The position numbers and the translations under genes were made by a program. From Irineochytrium annulatum (Eukaryota > Chytridiomycota > Chytridiomycetes > Chytridiales > Chytridiaceae), in the NCBI GenBank assembly GCA_027600665.1, contig JADGJL010000577.1, forward strand, positions 1 through 17,724: a DNA stretch of 17,724 bases, given 5' to 3'. Below are positions 1 through 9,473 of the stretch, in pieces. The number at the start of each line of letters is the position of its first letter. Position 1 is the stretch's first letter. The notes beneath the pieces are model-generated. The model saw nothing but the letters and a program-made list of their open reading frames with translations, made no database searches and was not told the DNA's origin.

Positions 1-567
1 GGTCGTGGGCGTGCGGAGGGAGGCGGGGAGGTGGAAGTGGAGGTTCGGGAGCAGGGAGAGATGGTGGGGGATTGAAGTAGTCGAGCCCGTCTGCTGGGCG
101 GCCCGCTGCAGCTTCCTCTTGTAAGCCGCTTCGCCTCTGGCGTAGTCAATGGAGATCTCGGCAATGCGGCGCGTCCGCGAACGCCGCTGGGTCGGCGTCT
201 GGCCCGTCAGTCGGGCAATGAGGGTGTTGCGGCCAGCATCAGCGGCGGCGGCCGACGACTCAACACCGGGCGGCGTGGCACGGTCATCGGGCGGGGTCGG
301 GTTCGGGAAGACCATGGGTGCATTGAGGTCGATGTCGGTGCGGGCGAAGGGAGCGGTGGACAAGAGCGTCGGGGACACCACGTTCAGGCCAGCATTCATC
401 CAAGCTGGACGGCGGTCATTCGGATCGGGCACCGGCTTCGAAGCCTGCTCCTCCGAGGCGGGGACGGCTTCAACGGTGGGCGGGGCTACACCGTCCAGAT
501 CAACGGCCTCCATTGTGGAAGCTGCAGTGTCGTCTGGGACTGGATCGGCGGGCGCCTGGTCGGCCAT
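1..567 (-). CDS. Partial protein, paralogue of the two-pass membrane protein at 9474-11237
   Basis: Reading right to left from an ATG at 567, an open frame (MADQAPADPVPDD...) runs off the left edge without a stop, so only about 189 N-terminal residues are visible. The protein is Pro/Ala/Ser/Asp-rich and probably disordered, ending in a basic stretch (RRSRTRRIAEISIDYARGE). I do not recognise a domain. It is clearly related to the plus-strand protein at 9474: RPAWMNAG...LLSTAPF matches QPRWMSG...LMSTASPF, and RNTLIARL...RIAEISIDYARGEAAY matches RNLLARI...MLAEVPIRYDKGKEFF. By analogy the missing C-terminal part should carry two membrane segments. The start is uncertain. The frame is open back to a TGA at 664-666, and an upstream exon beginning at ATG 820 could be joined (see findings). 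Confidence 0.6.
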   Translation of the reverse strand, partial: MADQAPADPVPDDTAASTMEAVDLDGVAPPTVEAVPASEEQASKPVPDPNDRRPAWMNAGLNVVSPTLLSTAPFARTDIDLNAPMVFPNPTPPDDRATPPGVESSAAAADAGRNTLIARLTGQTPTQRRSRTRRIAEISIDYARGEAAYKRKLQRAAQQTGSTTSIPHHLSLLPNLHFHLPASLRTPTT

Positions 568-1497
568 GACTTTCCAGTTGACGTCAGAGACTTCGTCGAC
601 TTCGTCCACTCGGTCCAGGTCCGGCAACAGCGGCGACAGCGTGGGCCACGTAGGTCTCCACGATCAGCGACGGGAGAAGGTGGGGGGGTTGCGTCGGCAA
701 GGCGTCCTGTTGGTCTGTTCGATCGCTCTCGGCTTCGATCCAGTCCGCAGGTGCAGCCGGCTTGTGCGGCTTGCAAAGCGCCATGTCCGACTTACCAAAC
801 TCACGTGTGACAGCAGACAATTTAAGTAAAACAAGATTTTAAGTGGGGTCCGCCGCTTTTCCGATGAACTATTTAAAGGAAGATCTTTTCTTTTAAAAAA
901 AGGGGGGGTCTTCACGGACATCCCTCCGTTTTCTCCAAAATATCCCCGCTCCTCCACAGTCCGCATGACATTCAATCGCGAGTTCTCTAGCATGATATAC
1001 CGAGAAACCTCCCGTCTCAACGCACTCACGGTCGACCTTGACGATGCAAAAGCAACGCGTTGGAAAGAAATGAAGTCCCCCGCCATACGCCTACGCGCCG
1101 CCGTTAGGAAAAATGGAACGATAGGCCAAACATTAAAACTCCATCAAGCCGATATCAACATCTCTGACTCTAAGCTTCGTTGGCTAGCCTCCTCCCAGTC
1201 CATTATTCGTTTAAATAGGTTCATTCAATGCTTTGTTACGTGAGTGAGCTTTGGAAGGACAGAACTAACAACAAGCAGGGTTTGTTGTCTACATATAACA
1301 TGTACAAAGGGCTGATACGCATCGTCCGTTCGTCCAGACAATTATGGAAGGAAAATCACAAACAGCTATAGGTAAGCCCAAAATGTCGACAGCAGAGAAC
1401 AAAAGGGTTAAAATCCCGGCATACTGACCGGTAACATCCAAAAATGCAAGGGTGCGACAAAAAAGAGAGAAAGGCCAAGCTACAGTCGACAAGACGT
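568..1497. other. Intergenic region between two minus-strand genes
   Basis: No convincing gene. The part nearest 568 may hold the promoter and possibly a 5' exon of the left-edge gene. A TTTAAA-containing stretch lies near 868-878 and an A7/G7 homopolymer pair near 896-908. The right end should contain the 3' untranslated region of cystathionine beta-lyase. Open frames here (for example 965-1243 plus, 1289-1507 minus) show no family resemblance or codon bias and are read as chance. Confidence 0.5.
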
Positions 1498-2969
1498 TCA
1501 CTTGCAAACACCCGCGACCTTCAGCGCCCGATCGAGATCATCCAACAGATCCTCGACATCCTCAATCCCTACGCACAACCTGATCAAATCCTCTGGCATC
1601 CCCCGTTCGAGCCTGACAGCCTCCGGTATGGACGCGTGCGACATGGCGCACGGCATACTGATCAGCGAGTTGACGCACCCAAAGCTCACACTGATCCCCC
1701 ACAACCGCGCCGCCTCCACCACCCTCCTGCTCGTCGCCACGTCCCCAGTCTGGAAGCTCAGCACCGCACCCGGTCCCTTCGCCGTGGCCGCGTGCACCGC
1801 GGCACCAGGGTGGTTCGCCAACCCCGGGTAATGGACCCGCAACCCGAGGTTATCCAGGCGCTCCGCGATGCGTCGCGCGTTGTCCTGCTGCCTGTCCAGC
1901 CGGACCGAGAGCGTCTTGATGCCGCGAAGGAGGAGGAAGCAGTCGAACGGCGCCAGGCCCGTGCCCGTGGCATTGATGGCGAAGTAGACCTTCTCGGCGA
2001 CCTCGCGTTCCCGGACGCCGATGACACCCGCCATGAGGTCGTGGTGGCCCGAGAGGAACTTGGTGCCCGAGTGGTATTCGATGTCAGCGCCGAGGTCCAG
2101 TGGCCGCATCAGGTAGGGGCTCATCATGGTGTTGTCGACGACAACGAGGGCTGCGGGGGAAACGCGGTGGACGAGGGCGGCGATGGTGGGGATGTCGGCG
2201 ATCTTTAGGAGGGGGTTAGTGGGCGTCTCGAGGAGGACGAGGCGCGTTTGAGGTGTGAGGACGGATTCGACGGCGGATGGGTTTGTCGTGTCGACGTGGT
2301 GGGTCTTGATGCCCGAATTGCTGTGAAGAAAGGCGAGGAGCCGGTTTGTGCCTACATGCAACTCAATTAGCCACACATCACGGAGAGAAGCAGTCGTGCA
2401 AGAAAAGCTCACCCCCGTAAAGGTCGTCGCCGGCGACGATCTCCTCCCCAGCCTTCACCAACCGCAAGATAATATCCAGCGCGCTCATCCCGGTCGACGT
2501 GGCGAAAGCGCGGCTCGCATTCATCAACTTCGCCAAATGTGACTCTAGAATCGAAAGCATCTCCATCAGCATTCCAGCAACTCCTCCTCAGCGGCAGCGC
2601 AAACAAACGAAACCCACCAAGGTTAGACCTCGTCGGGTTGCCAGATCTCGTGTAATCGTACTCCCCCATCTCCGTAGCCGAATTCTGCTTGAACGTGGCC
2701 GTCTGGTAGATGGGCACAGCGCTGGCTCCATACGGGTCTCGTACGCCCGTCTCCGACACGAACACGCACTCGGTCGAAGGCCGATAGCGATGCCGCCGGG
2801 GGATCCGCGACGGAGGAAGCGAGGCGGCGTATGCGGTCGGGGCGCCGTCCTGGATCACCGCGGGCACGGAGGAGGAGGCCGAGGCTGCAATGGACGGTGT
2901 CAGCGTCTCGACGTCAGAATCGCTCCCGGCCGTCATGTCGTGGTCGTGGCTGATCTCGGGGGTATGCAT
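1498..2969 (-). CDS. STR3: Cystathionine beta-lyase (PLP-dependent, methionine biosynthesis)
   Basis: Cleaves cystathionine to homocysteine, pyruvate and ammonia, the transsulfuration step before methionine synthase. Three exons by eye: 2969-2618, 2544-2413 and 2351-1498, with introns of 73 and 61 nt (GTGGGT..CTAG, GTGAGC..GTAG) giving 445 aa. Splicing restores NPTRSNLESHLAKLM and DLYGGTNRLL. Residues about 1-70 are a Ser/Ala/Pro-rich extension. Then come YDYTRSGNPTR (104-114), the PLP-lysine motif HSGTKFLSGHHDLMAG (K about 259), GLAPFDCFLLLRG, and SVSFGCVNSLISMPC (from 382). FDCFLLLRG and SLISMPC..SHASIP are typical of beta-lyases and differ from gamma-lyases, hence the call. The residue before TK is Gly where Ala is usual. 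The C-terminus (GVCK) shows no peroxisomal SKL-type signal. The gene is divergent from the ligase gene. Confidence 0.95.
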
Positions 2970-3604
2970 GGAGGGTGGTGGCGGAATCGTACTCGTATAG
3001 AAGAATGGCTGATGAGGGCTGGGGTGTCGTGCCCAATCCTGGGGCGGTGATGCGCTGCGGGCGATAAATGGACTGCTGGTGGGCCGAGGTTGAGGATTTG
3101 GGGTAGGCGATGTCAGCGGCGGATGAGCGGCGAAGTCAGCAATCTCAAACCTCGAGTCAGAAGATTAGATCTTCACTGAAGTGGATTAATTGTAGTCAGC
3201 TCACAACCTGGTGAACAACCAAAAAAAAAAAGGTAAAAACCAGCCAAATACGTGCGTAATTAAAGCTGCTTGAAAAATCGCATGGAAACCTTTGCAAACA
3301 GAATGGGGGAACGTGCAAGTTCCGGCAAGGTACCTCACGCACACTTCAAGATATTTATTGTTTTTCGAGCGCTGGTTTAGAAGGATGTACAAGATGGGGG
3401 AATATGCATGCAATGCGGGTGGCTTGGAGTCAGTGGCTTATGCAACTTGCTTCACTATACCGTTCGCGATTCACAGGATAGCTGTCAGCTTGCGGCAACG
3501 ATCCCGGCCGCCTCGGACGTTCCCGCGGTATATGATAGCCGCCGCCGTGAGTGCCGACTCGTCCACGCGTCGCCCCCGAGCTTGGTGTCCCACTTTCACC
3601 ACTG
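2970..3604. promoter_or_regulatory. Divergent promoter region between cystathionine beta-lyase and LIG4
   Basis: About 635 bp separate the two start codons, which point away from each other, so both promoters must lie here. No strong TATA box is evident. Short open frames inside are unconvincing. An A11 run lies at about 3220-3231. Two GAGTCA elements lie at 3154-3159 and 3427-3432. Confidence 0.6.
3154..3159 (-). promoter_or_regulatory. Possible Gcn4/CPC1-type element (TGACTC)
   Basis: GAGTCA on the plus strand reads TGACTC towards the lyase, about 185 bp upstream of its ATG. TGASTCA-like sites are the binding sites of the fungal general amino acid control factor, which commonly regulates methionine genes. 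A six-base match is weak evidence, and the second copy at 3427-3432 could be chance. Confidence 0.25.
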
Positions 3605-6600
3605 ATGAACACGAACGCGTCGTTGGCGGCGCCGGCTTCGGGTCCGTCGCTGGCCGTCGCTCGGTCCGGTGGCGGGACGATGGCGAGCCGATTTCCGTTT
3701 ATTACGCTCTGCAAGTTCTTCGATGCCATCCAACCTGCGAAGCCGAAAACGAAGAAGGCTAAGCTCGCGGCTCTTCTCGCGGACTGGCGCGCCTCGGGCG
3801 ACGACGCTCTGCCCCTGCTTCGACTACTGCTGCCACACATCGACAAGGATCGGGCCACTTACGGCGTGAAGGACAAGACCCTTGCTGGTGTTTACCTCGA
3901 CGCCCTCAGCATTCAAAAGACTTCGGAGGACGGCGACTCGCTTCTACATTGGCGGAAACCTAAAGCCGGGCTTGGTGCCGTTGGCGTTGACTTTGCCGAC
4001 GTGCTTTTCCGGGTGCTGGAGAAGAGGACGGGAGGAGCGCCCGGAAGTGCGATGTCGATCGCGGACGTAAACGAGCGCCTTGACCTCCTCAACGCCTGCG
4101 ACACCTTGCCCGAGCGGCGCGACGTGATCCGATACATCGCGACGCATATGTCGGCGCGGGAGCAGAAGTGGCTGGCGCGCATCATCCTCAAAGACCTCCG
4201 CGTCGGGATGACCGAGAACTCCGTCTTCTCGGTCTGGCACCCGGAGGCGATGGAGATGTTCAACGTGACGAGTAGCCTGGCCAGGGTCGCGAGGGAGTTG
4301 CTGGACCCGAACGTCTCGTACCTGCAGAGGGGCATCACGCTGAACGAGCCCTTCAGGCCGATGCTGAGCAAGAGCTGCAAGTCTCTGGCCAGCGTCGAGC
4401 GGCTGATGAAGGGTACGACATTCTGGATTGAGACGAAGCTGGACGGGGAAAGGGCGCAGCTGCACAAGGACGGGGACAATTACAGGTGGTGGTCAAGGTG
4501 GGCACGAGATGGTAGCTTACTAAGTATAGGAAGCTTTAATTTATGGCGACAGAAATTCGAACGAGTACACTGGCCTTTACGGCTCCACCAAGAATGTTTC
4601 CCTAGCGAGCTACATCCACGGTTGCTTTAACCCGAAAGTAAACTCGTAAGTGCAAGTCTTTCCTTTTTTGCTTGTCCAGTGTCTTAAAAATAACCATAGT
4701 TGCATTCTTGATGGCGAGCTTCTTGCTTTTATCCCGGAAACCGGTGCATTCGAAGGCTTCGGTAATCTTAAGACGGCCGCGAACAGGTTTAATATGGAAG
4801 GTACGGTGAAAAACAGCGACATTGCCGTGACGCTAATGCTTGACGAACAACAGGCGAGAAAGCGGAATCGCATCCATGCCTTGTGGTATTCGACGTGCTG
4901 ATGATAAATGGCCGCAACGTGGATGGCGACACGCTGGCTGAACGCTACAGCATTTTGGAGATGATCATCCCAAACCCACGCCCGTCGTACCTACAGATTC
5001 TCGAGCATCAGGAGGGCAAGACGACGGCCGACGTTGTTGCCGGCCTGGACACCCGGATGGCCGAGCACGCAGAGGGCATTGTCATTAAAGACCCGGAATC
5101 TAAGTACATCCTGAATGATCGGACGGGGCCCTGGTTAAAGGTGAAGCCAGACTATATCGACGCGCTTGGGGACGACGTTGATCTTGTACTCGTTGGCGGG
5201 TTTTATGGTTCGTTTGCTGTGGTCCCATAATTATTATCCTTCTTTTCCTTGCCGTTAACGTTTCGATTCCTAAGGATCCGGCCGGCGCGGCGGCAAGCTT
5301 AGCCACTTCATGTGCGCGGTCGTGGACGACACGATGACACCACCCCGCTATATCTCGTTTTGCAAGTTCGGCTCCGGCTACACCTACGCCGAGATCGACT
5401 CAATCACTCACGAGCGCGAGGGCCAGTGGCAGCGGTATGACCCACGCCGCCCGCCTGCATGGCTCGTGCACCCGCCTTACTCCAAGGAGAAGCCAGACAT
5501 GATTCTCCACCCGGATCACTCGCGCGTTGTGTGCGTTAAAGGGGCTGAGATCGTGCCGTCGGACCAGTACTCGGCCGGTTGGACGCTCCGGTTCCCGAGG
5601 TTCGTGAGGCTAAGGCCGGATAAGAGCGTCGACCAGGCCATGTCGCGATCGGAGCTGGACGCATACATCCAGCGGAACAAGGGGCGAATGCAAAGCAGGC
5701 GCGGGGAGCTTGAGGAGGGCGGTGAGGAGGGCGCGTTGGTGAGGCGAACGCCAGCGAGAGGCGGGCGGGTGGCTGCGAGCGTGGCGGCGGAGAGGAAGTT
5801 TGACGCGAGGGGGCTGGAGAAGGTGAGTGGGACCTTTGAGGGGGTGGAGGTTTGCGTGGAGCTCGGAGCCGTGAAGAAGAGGGAAGGCGGCGGGTCGGCG
5901 AAGGACGAGCTGGAGAGGCTCGTGCACATGCATGGGGGTACGGTGGTGCAGAATGCGAAGTACGGGAGGACGAATTATGTGATTGCGGATGAGATGAGTG
6001 AGAGTTTGTTTTTCCGTGTTAATTAGCTGATGGGCGTCGCAGTCTACACGGTTACGACGAAGAAGGAGTCATTCGATATCGTGAAGTCTAAATGGATATA
6101 TGATTGCATTAATGCTCGAAGAGTGCTTCCGCTGCAACCGAAGTAAGATCAGGAGACTCGGACGGAGCATTTTTGGACACGATCGCTGACTTGCTTGCCC
6201 GCTAGATATGTTCTCAGCGCTCTGCCGAGCACGAAGACGGCGTTCCGTGATAGCAACGATCGGTACGGCGATAGCTATACGGAGGATGTTACACCAGAGA
6301 GCCTCAAAGAGGTATTACATCGATGCAGTTTCATTAGTTTCCCCGGTATCTCACTGGTCTCCAGCTTTTCGACAGCATGCCGGATATGGAGTCAAACCGT
6401 CTTCGAAAGCGGAAACGCTTCAAGGAGGAGGGCGACGACTCCGCCGCGGAGCATGAGGCCCACGCCGACGCCCTTGCGACCCAGCGCCTTATCCTTCGCG
6501 TCGAGCAAGGCCGCCACTTCGAGTCCAACCCGACGCTTGGGGGCCTTCTCCGCCGCTGCGTCCTCTACCTTGACCTCTGGCCGGACCTTCGGGTCGCTCC

Positions 6601-6973
6601 CGAGATGCTACCCGTGAACGACGACGTCCCGCCCGAGGGCGTGGTTGTGCTCGACCGCGAGAAGTGGGACCCGCCGGACCCGAACGCGTCGGTCGCGCTG
6701 CTGGCGGGCGTGGCGAGCTGCTGGGGCGCCGTGGTAGAGGGTCGGATCACGCCGGTGACGACGCACGTCGTGATTGCACGGAGGGAGGACAGGGGCGCGG
6801 TTGGCGGCGGCGACGTGGAGCGAAGGATGAAGGAGGTGGAGTCAAAGGTGTTGATGAAGTATCCGGGGAGGCATACTCGGAGGTTTTACGTGGTGGATAG
6901 CGGATGGGTGAAGGCCTGTGTTGCGAGTGAGAGGGTACTAGAGGTCGATCGGGGTGGAAAGTATGCAGCCTAA
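3605..6973 (+). CDS. LIG4: DNA ligase IV, ATP-dependent ligase of non-homologous end joining
   Basis: Seals double-strand breaks in the nucleus with an XRCC4/Lif1-type partner. Eight exons by eye: 3605-4497, 4553-4645, 4700-4800, 4854-5207, 5275-5997, 6043-6142, 6206-6311, 6365-6973; introns 45-67 nt; 992 aa, a normal family length. Order: N-terminal DNA-binding domain (about 30-230, with EQKWLARIILKDLRVG), nucleotidyltransferase with motif I KLDGER (lysine 278 takes AMP), CLVVFDVLMING, EGIVIKDP (E436) and WLKVKP (456-461), then OB fold (GGKLSHFMCAV...AAEIVPSDQY style block), BRCT1 (about 668-757, WIYDCI), a linker with YGDSY like the XRCC4-binding segment, and BRCT2 (about 849-992, with CVLYLDLW and VVDSGWVKAC). 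Every splice restores family-conserved sequence. ATG 3605 is the first in frame after the upstream region; ATG 3680 (MASRFPF), in better initiation context, is an alternative. All catalytic motifs are intact. Confidence 0.97.
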
Positions 6974-7403
6974 TAGATTTATCGATGCCTAAGCGCTTGT
7001 CCTTCTGCTCGTCGATTTTGTAAAGTTGCACACTACTTGCTAGATCGTCGATGCTACGGGTACTAATGTGATATCTCAAGCGCTTCGATTTGGATGAATG
7101 TGTATATCGTCTTTTAGTTGTGTATGCTTACATTGATGAAGATAGCACCAGATAGAATATAACATGTTGCGCCTGTGGGCAATAAGTTCAAGCAAGGTAA
7201 TTTACGTGGACCCCGAGAACTGGTGTCGTGCTCTCTTGCAACGTGCGCTCAAGAGCAGTCACGACATGTCAACAATTATATCAATGAAAGGGATCAATTT
7301 CAGTCACCTTTCGCAGCAACCGTTCATTTGACGCGTGGAACATTGGTGGCACAGACAGACATGAGCCCCAATCACTCTCCAACGCGTCGTGGGCACGCAA
7401 CGA
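6974..7403. other. Intergenic region after LIG4
   Basis: Holds the 3' end of the ligase transcript and the promoter of the next gene. The middle (about 7050-7170) is AT-richer. An ATG at 7361 lies in a different frame from the next gene and would precede its start; if transcribed it would be a short upstream frame overlapping the gene. I see no other gene. Confidence 0.5.
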
Positions 7404-8884
7404 ATGGACGTGATCCAACGTCACCTCCTGCATCTCCAGGCTCATCAGCGGGCCCAGCCGCCGGCGCCGCCGTGGCTCGCCGGCGCGCCGGCGCCTTCCA
7501 TGCTGTCCTCAACCTACCGCGTCCAGCCTGTCGCCATCCAAGGGCCGGATACGACGCAGTTCGGCACCGTCGTCACGTCCACCATCGACCCCGTTTTGGG
7601 CACCGCGCCGAGCCAGTATCTGGTCACAGCAAGCGGTGTTCAGCCACTACCCGGTCAGCAGCCATGCGTCCCGGGCCAACCTGTCGCGGTCTCTTACCAG
7701 CCCCAGTGGCTCAGCCAGCTGATGGCGTCGGCCGTCGCAAATCCGACACTTCCGGCTTTACTTCAACCGCCGGCAATCCTGCAGTATTCTCCGGCGCTTG
7801 ATGTCGGCCCCGGCTATCGACCGTTATGGGGACCGCAGCAGCCGTGGGCGGACGCGAACCTGCTCATGACCATGCAGAAGATGGTGAAGAAGACAGCAAA
7901 GACAGCCGCGGACGCGGCTGTGAAGAAGGCTTTAGGCGTGTTTCATAGCCGGCGGTCTCATCACTCGCGCGGCACGCAGGAAGATGAGGTCGCGAATGAC
8001 GAAGACGAGGACCGGCCTACCTCCGTGGACGATACGGACGCGTCGAATGCTGGCGGCGCGGAGTCCGACCGGTCCCGCTGTCATCGACAACACGGTTTCC
8101 ACCATCACCGGTACGCGTCCAGCAAGGACCATCACCAACGCACGCCCTCCCCGCTGCCACGTCAACAGCAAAAAGCGAAACAGCAGCGCCAGACGGTGAC
8201 AATCGTGATGGACTGCGACGCAACCGGACGCGAGATGAGCCAAGTGGCGACGGGAGGCTCATCAGACGCCGTAGAGAGATGGCACGCTTCGGACGGTGAT
8301 GGGAAGCCGATTTTGGTGCGGCGACGCAACGTTCCGGTGAGACAAGTACTCGTAGTCGACGAGGAGGATGCAGCTAGGCGGATCGGTGATTGCGACGAGT
8401 TCGCTGCCGGCGGCAGCGTCGCGGAATTGGGCGGCATTAGCGAGGGGTCCGCAATGGAGGCCACGGACCGTCCGAGGCGCTTCCTCGTTGCTCGCAGAGG
8501 AGTGAACGGCGTAGGGAAAGTCACCGCATTCGGGGTTAACGGTGAAGGGGCTACGCGGAGGGAGGCAGCGGTCACGTCAGCAGCAGGGTTCCGAGAAGGC
8601 CTTGTGGCACTCAGAAGCAAGGACAAGACCGCGGTACCGACCGTGGGCGGGGGTCTTACTGAGGAAGAGAAATGCAAGTTAAAGGTGAGTAATAGCGCGT
8701 TTTTTGAACAAACCGTGCAATGCTCCGTTAATGTGTCTCGGTTTTACAGCATGAGAAGTTGGAGAGAATGCGAAATTACGCGAGAATGGTAAGTAGCAAG
8801 TCCGCGCCAACGGCAAATGTTCATTCTTTTCAACATCTCACCTTTCGTACCCAGATTTCAAACAACGCGCGGCCGCCAGGGTAG
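7404..8884 (+). CDS. Unrecognised low-complexity protein (hypothetical)
   Basis: Three exons: 7404-8684, 8750-8788, 8855-8884, with introns of 65 and 66 nt (GTGAGT..ACAG, GTAAGT..CCAG), giving 449 aa. Both splices keep frame and extend a charged helix (TEEEKCKLKHEKLERMRNYARM) to a TAG. The N-terminal third is Pro/Gln-rich with short hydrophobic patches (WLSQLMASAV). Residues about 152-180 form a basic amphipathic helix candidate (MQKMVKKTAKTAADAAVKKAL). The centre is acidic and then His/Arg/Ser-rich, followed by Arg/Val-rich stretches (ILVRRRNVPVRQVLVVDEED; RFLVARRGVNGVGK). No signal peptide, membrane segment or catalytic motif is visible. I recognise no family. Overall composition suggests a largely disordered intracellular protein. 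ATG 7404 is the first in the frame; 7361 is an out-of-frame upstream ATG. Confidence 0.75.
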
Positions 8885-9473
8885 CGTGGCAGAGTCACCG
8901 CTCCTGCAGAAGCCGATATCTCCAAGCGCCGACAGAGATGACATGCCGCCATACGGTGAATGCGATTGCGGTCACAGTAGTATTTATACGTATTTATTAT
9001 CCTGTATATCCTCTTGCGGTAGCTGTAAAGTAGAAATAGGATAAATATCCGCAGTCGCTCCATTGTTGTCCGAGTGGAAACACGCTGTCCGACTCACTCA
9101 TTATTTCAACTATACGCAAGACTGTCATTTTGCAGTTAACTGCGATACTTGGCGAAAAACGATTTATCTTTCTTGGTCTCCAATTGGTCATATTATGATC
9201 AGGGGGATGTCAAATTAGTCCTGCAAAGGTCCCCGCGCTCGACCACCACCAAACGCCGCCGGACAGCTCTCCACCTCGCCTCGCCCTCCCGGTCCTCAAC
9301 GGCCCATCCTTAAGTCCGCATCGGTGTCTGCCATTGGAGGGCGTCTCACGCAGGGACGTCGCCGCTAATTTCAAGATTGAACTGAACACATGGCATCGGT
9401 GTCACGACGGAGCTGAGCAGTCGCATCGCACCTTGCGGAGATTGAGAGGACAGCCCGTACTGCCGCCGCCGTT
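8885..9473. other. Intergenic region with 3' and promoter sequence
   Basis: An AT-rich stretch (about 8980-9050) follows the upstream gene's stop and probably holds its 3' end. A CCAAT pentamer lies at about 9180-9184. A pyrimidine-rich tract (about 9240-9310) precedes the membrane-protein gene and may be part of its promoter or leader. Short open frames here (8817-9044 plus, 8830-9063 minus) lack any supporting signal. Confidence 0.45.

Noticed and set aside
1444..2208. 254-codon plus-strand open frame and two shorter frames opposite cystathionine beta-lyase
   Set aside because: They lie antisense to a gene whose conserved motifs and splice sites are intact; the translations are Arg/His/Pro-rich shadows of GC-rich coding sequence.
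3913..4479. Minus-strand frames of 188 and 173 codons opposite LIG4 exon 1
   Set aside because: Antisense shadows of the conserved ligase domain, with no family resemblance.
5516..5933. Minus-strand frames of 137 and 107 codons opposite LIG4 exon 5
   Set aside because: Antisense shadows; the plus strand carries the OB-fold and BRCT sequence.
7361..7801. Plus-strand frame starting at ATG 7361 (MSPNHSPTRRGHATNG)
   Set aside because: It overlaps the orphan gene in another frame, stops at 7801, and no splice joins it in frame to the longer coding sequence.
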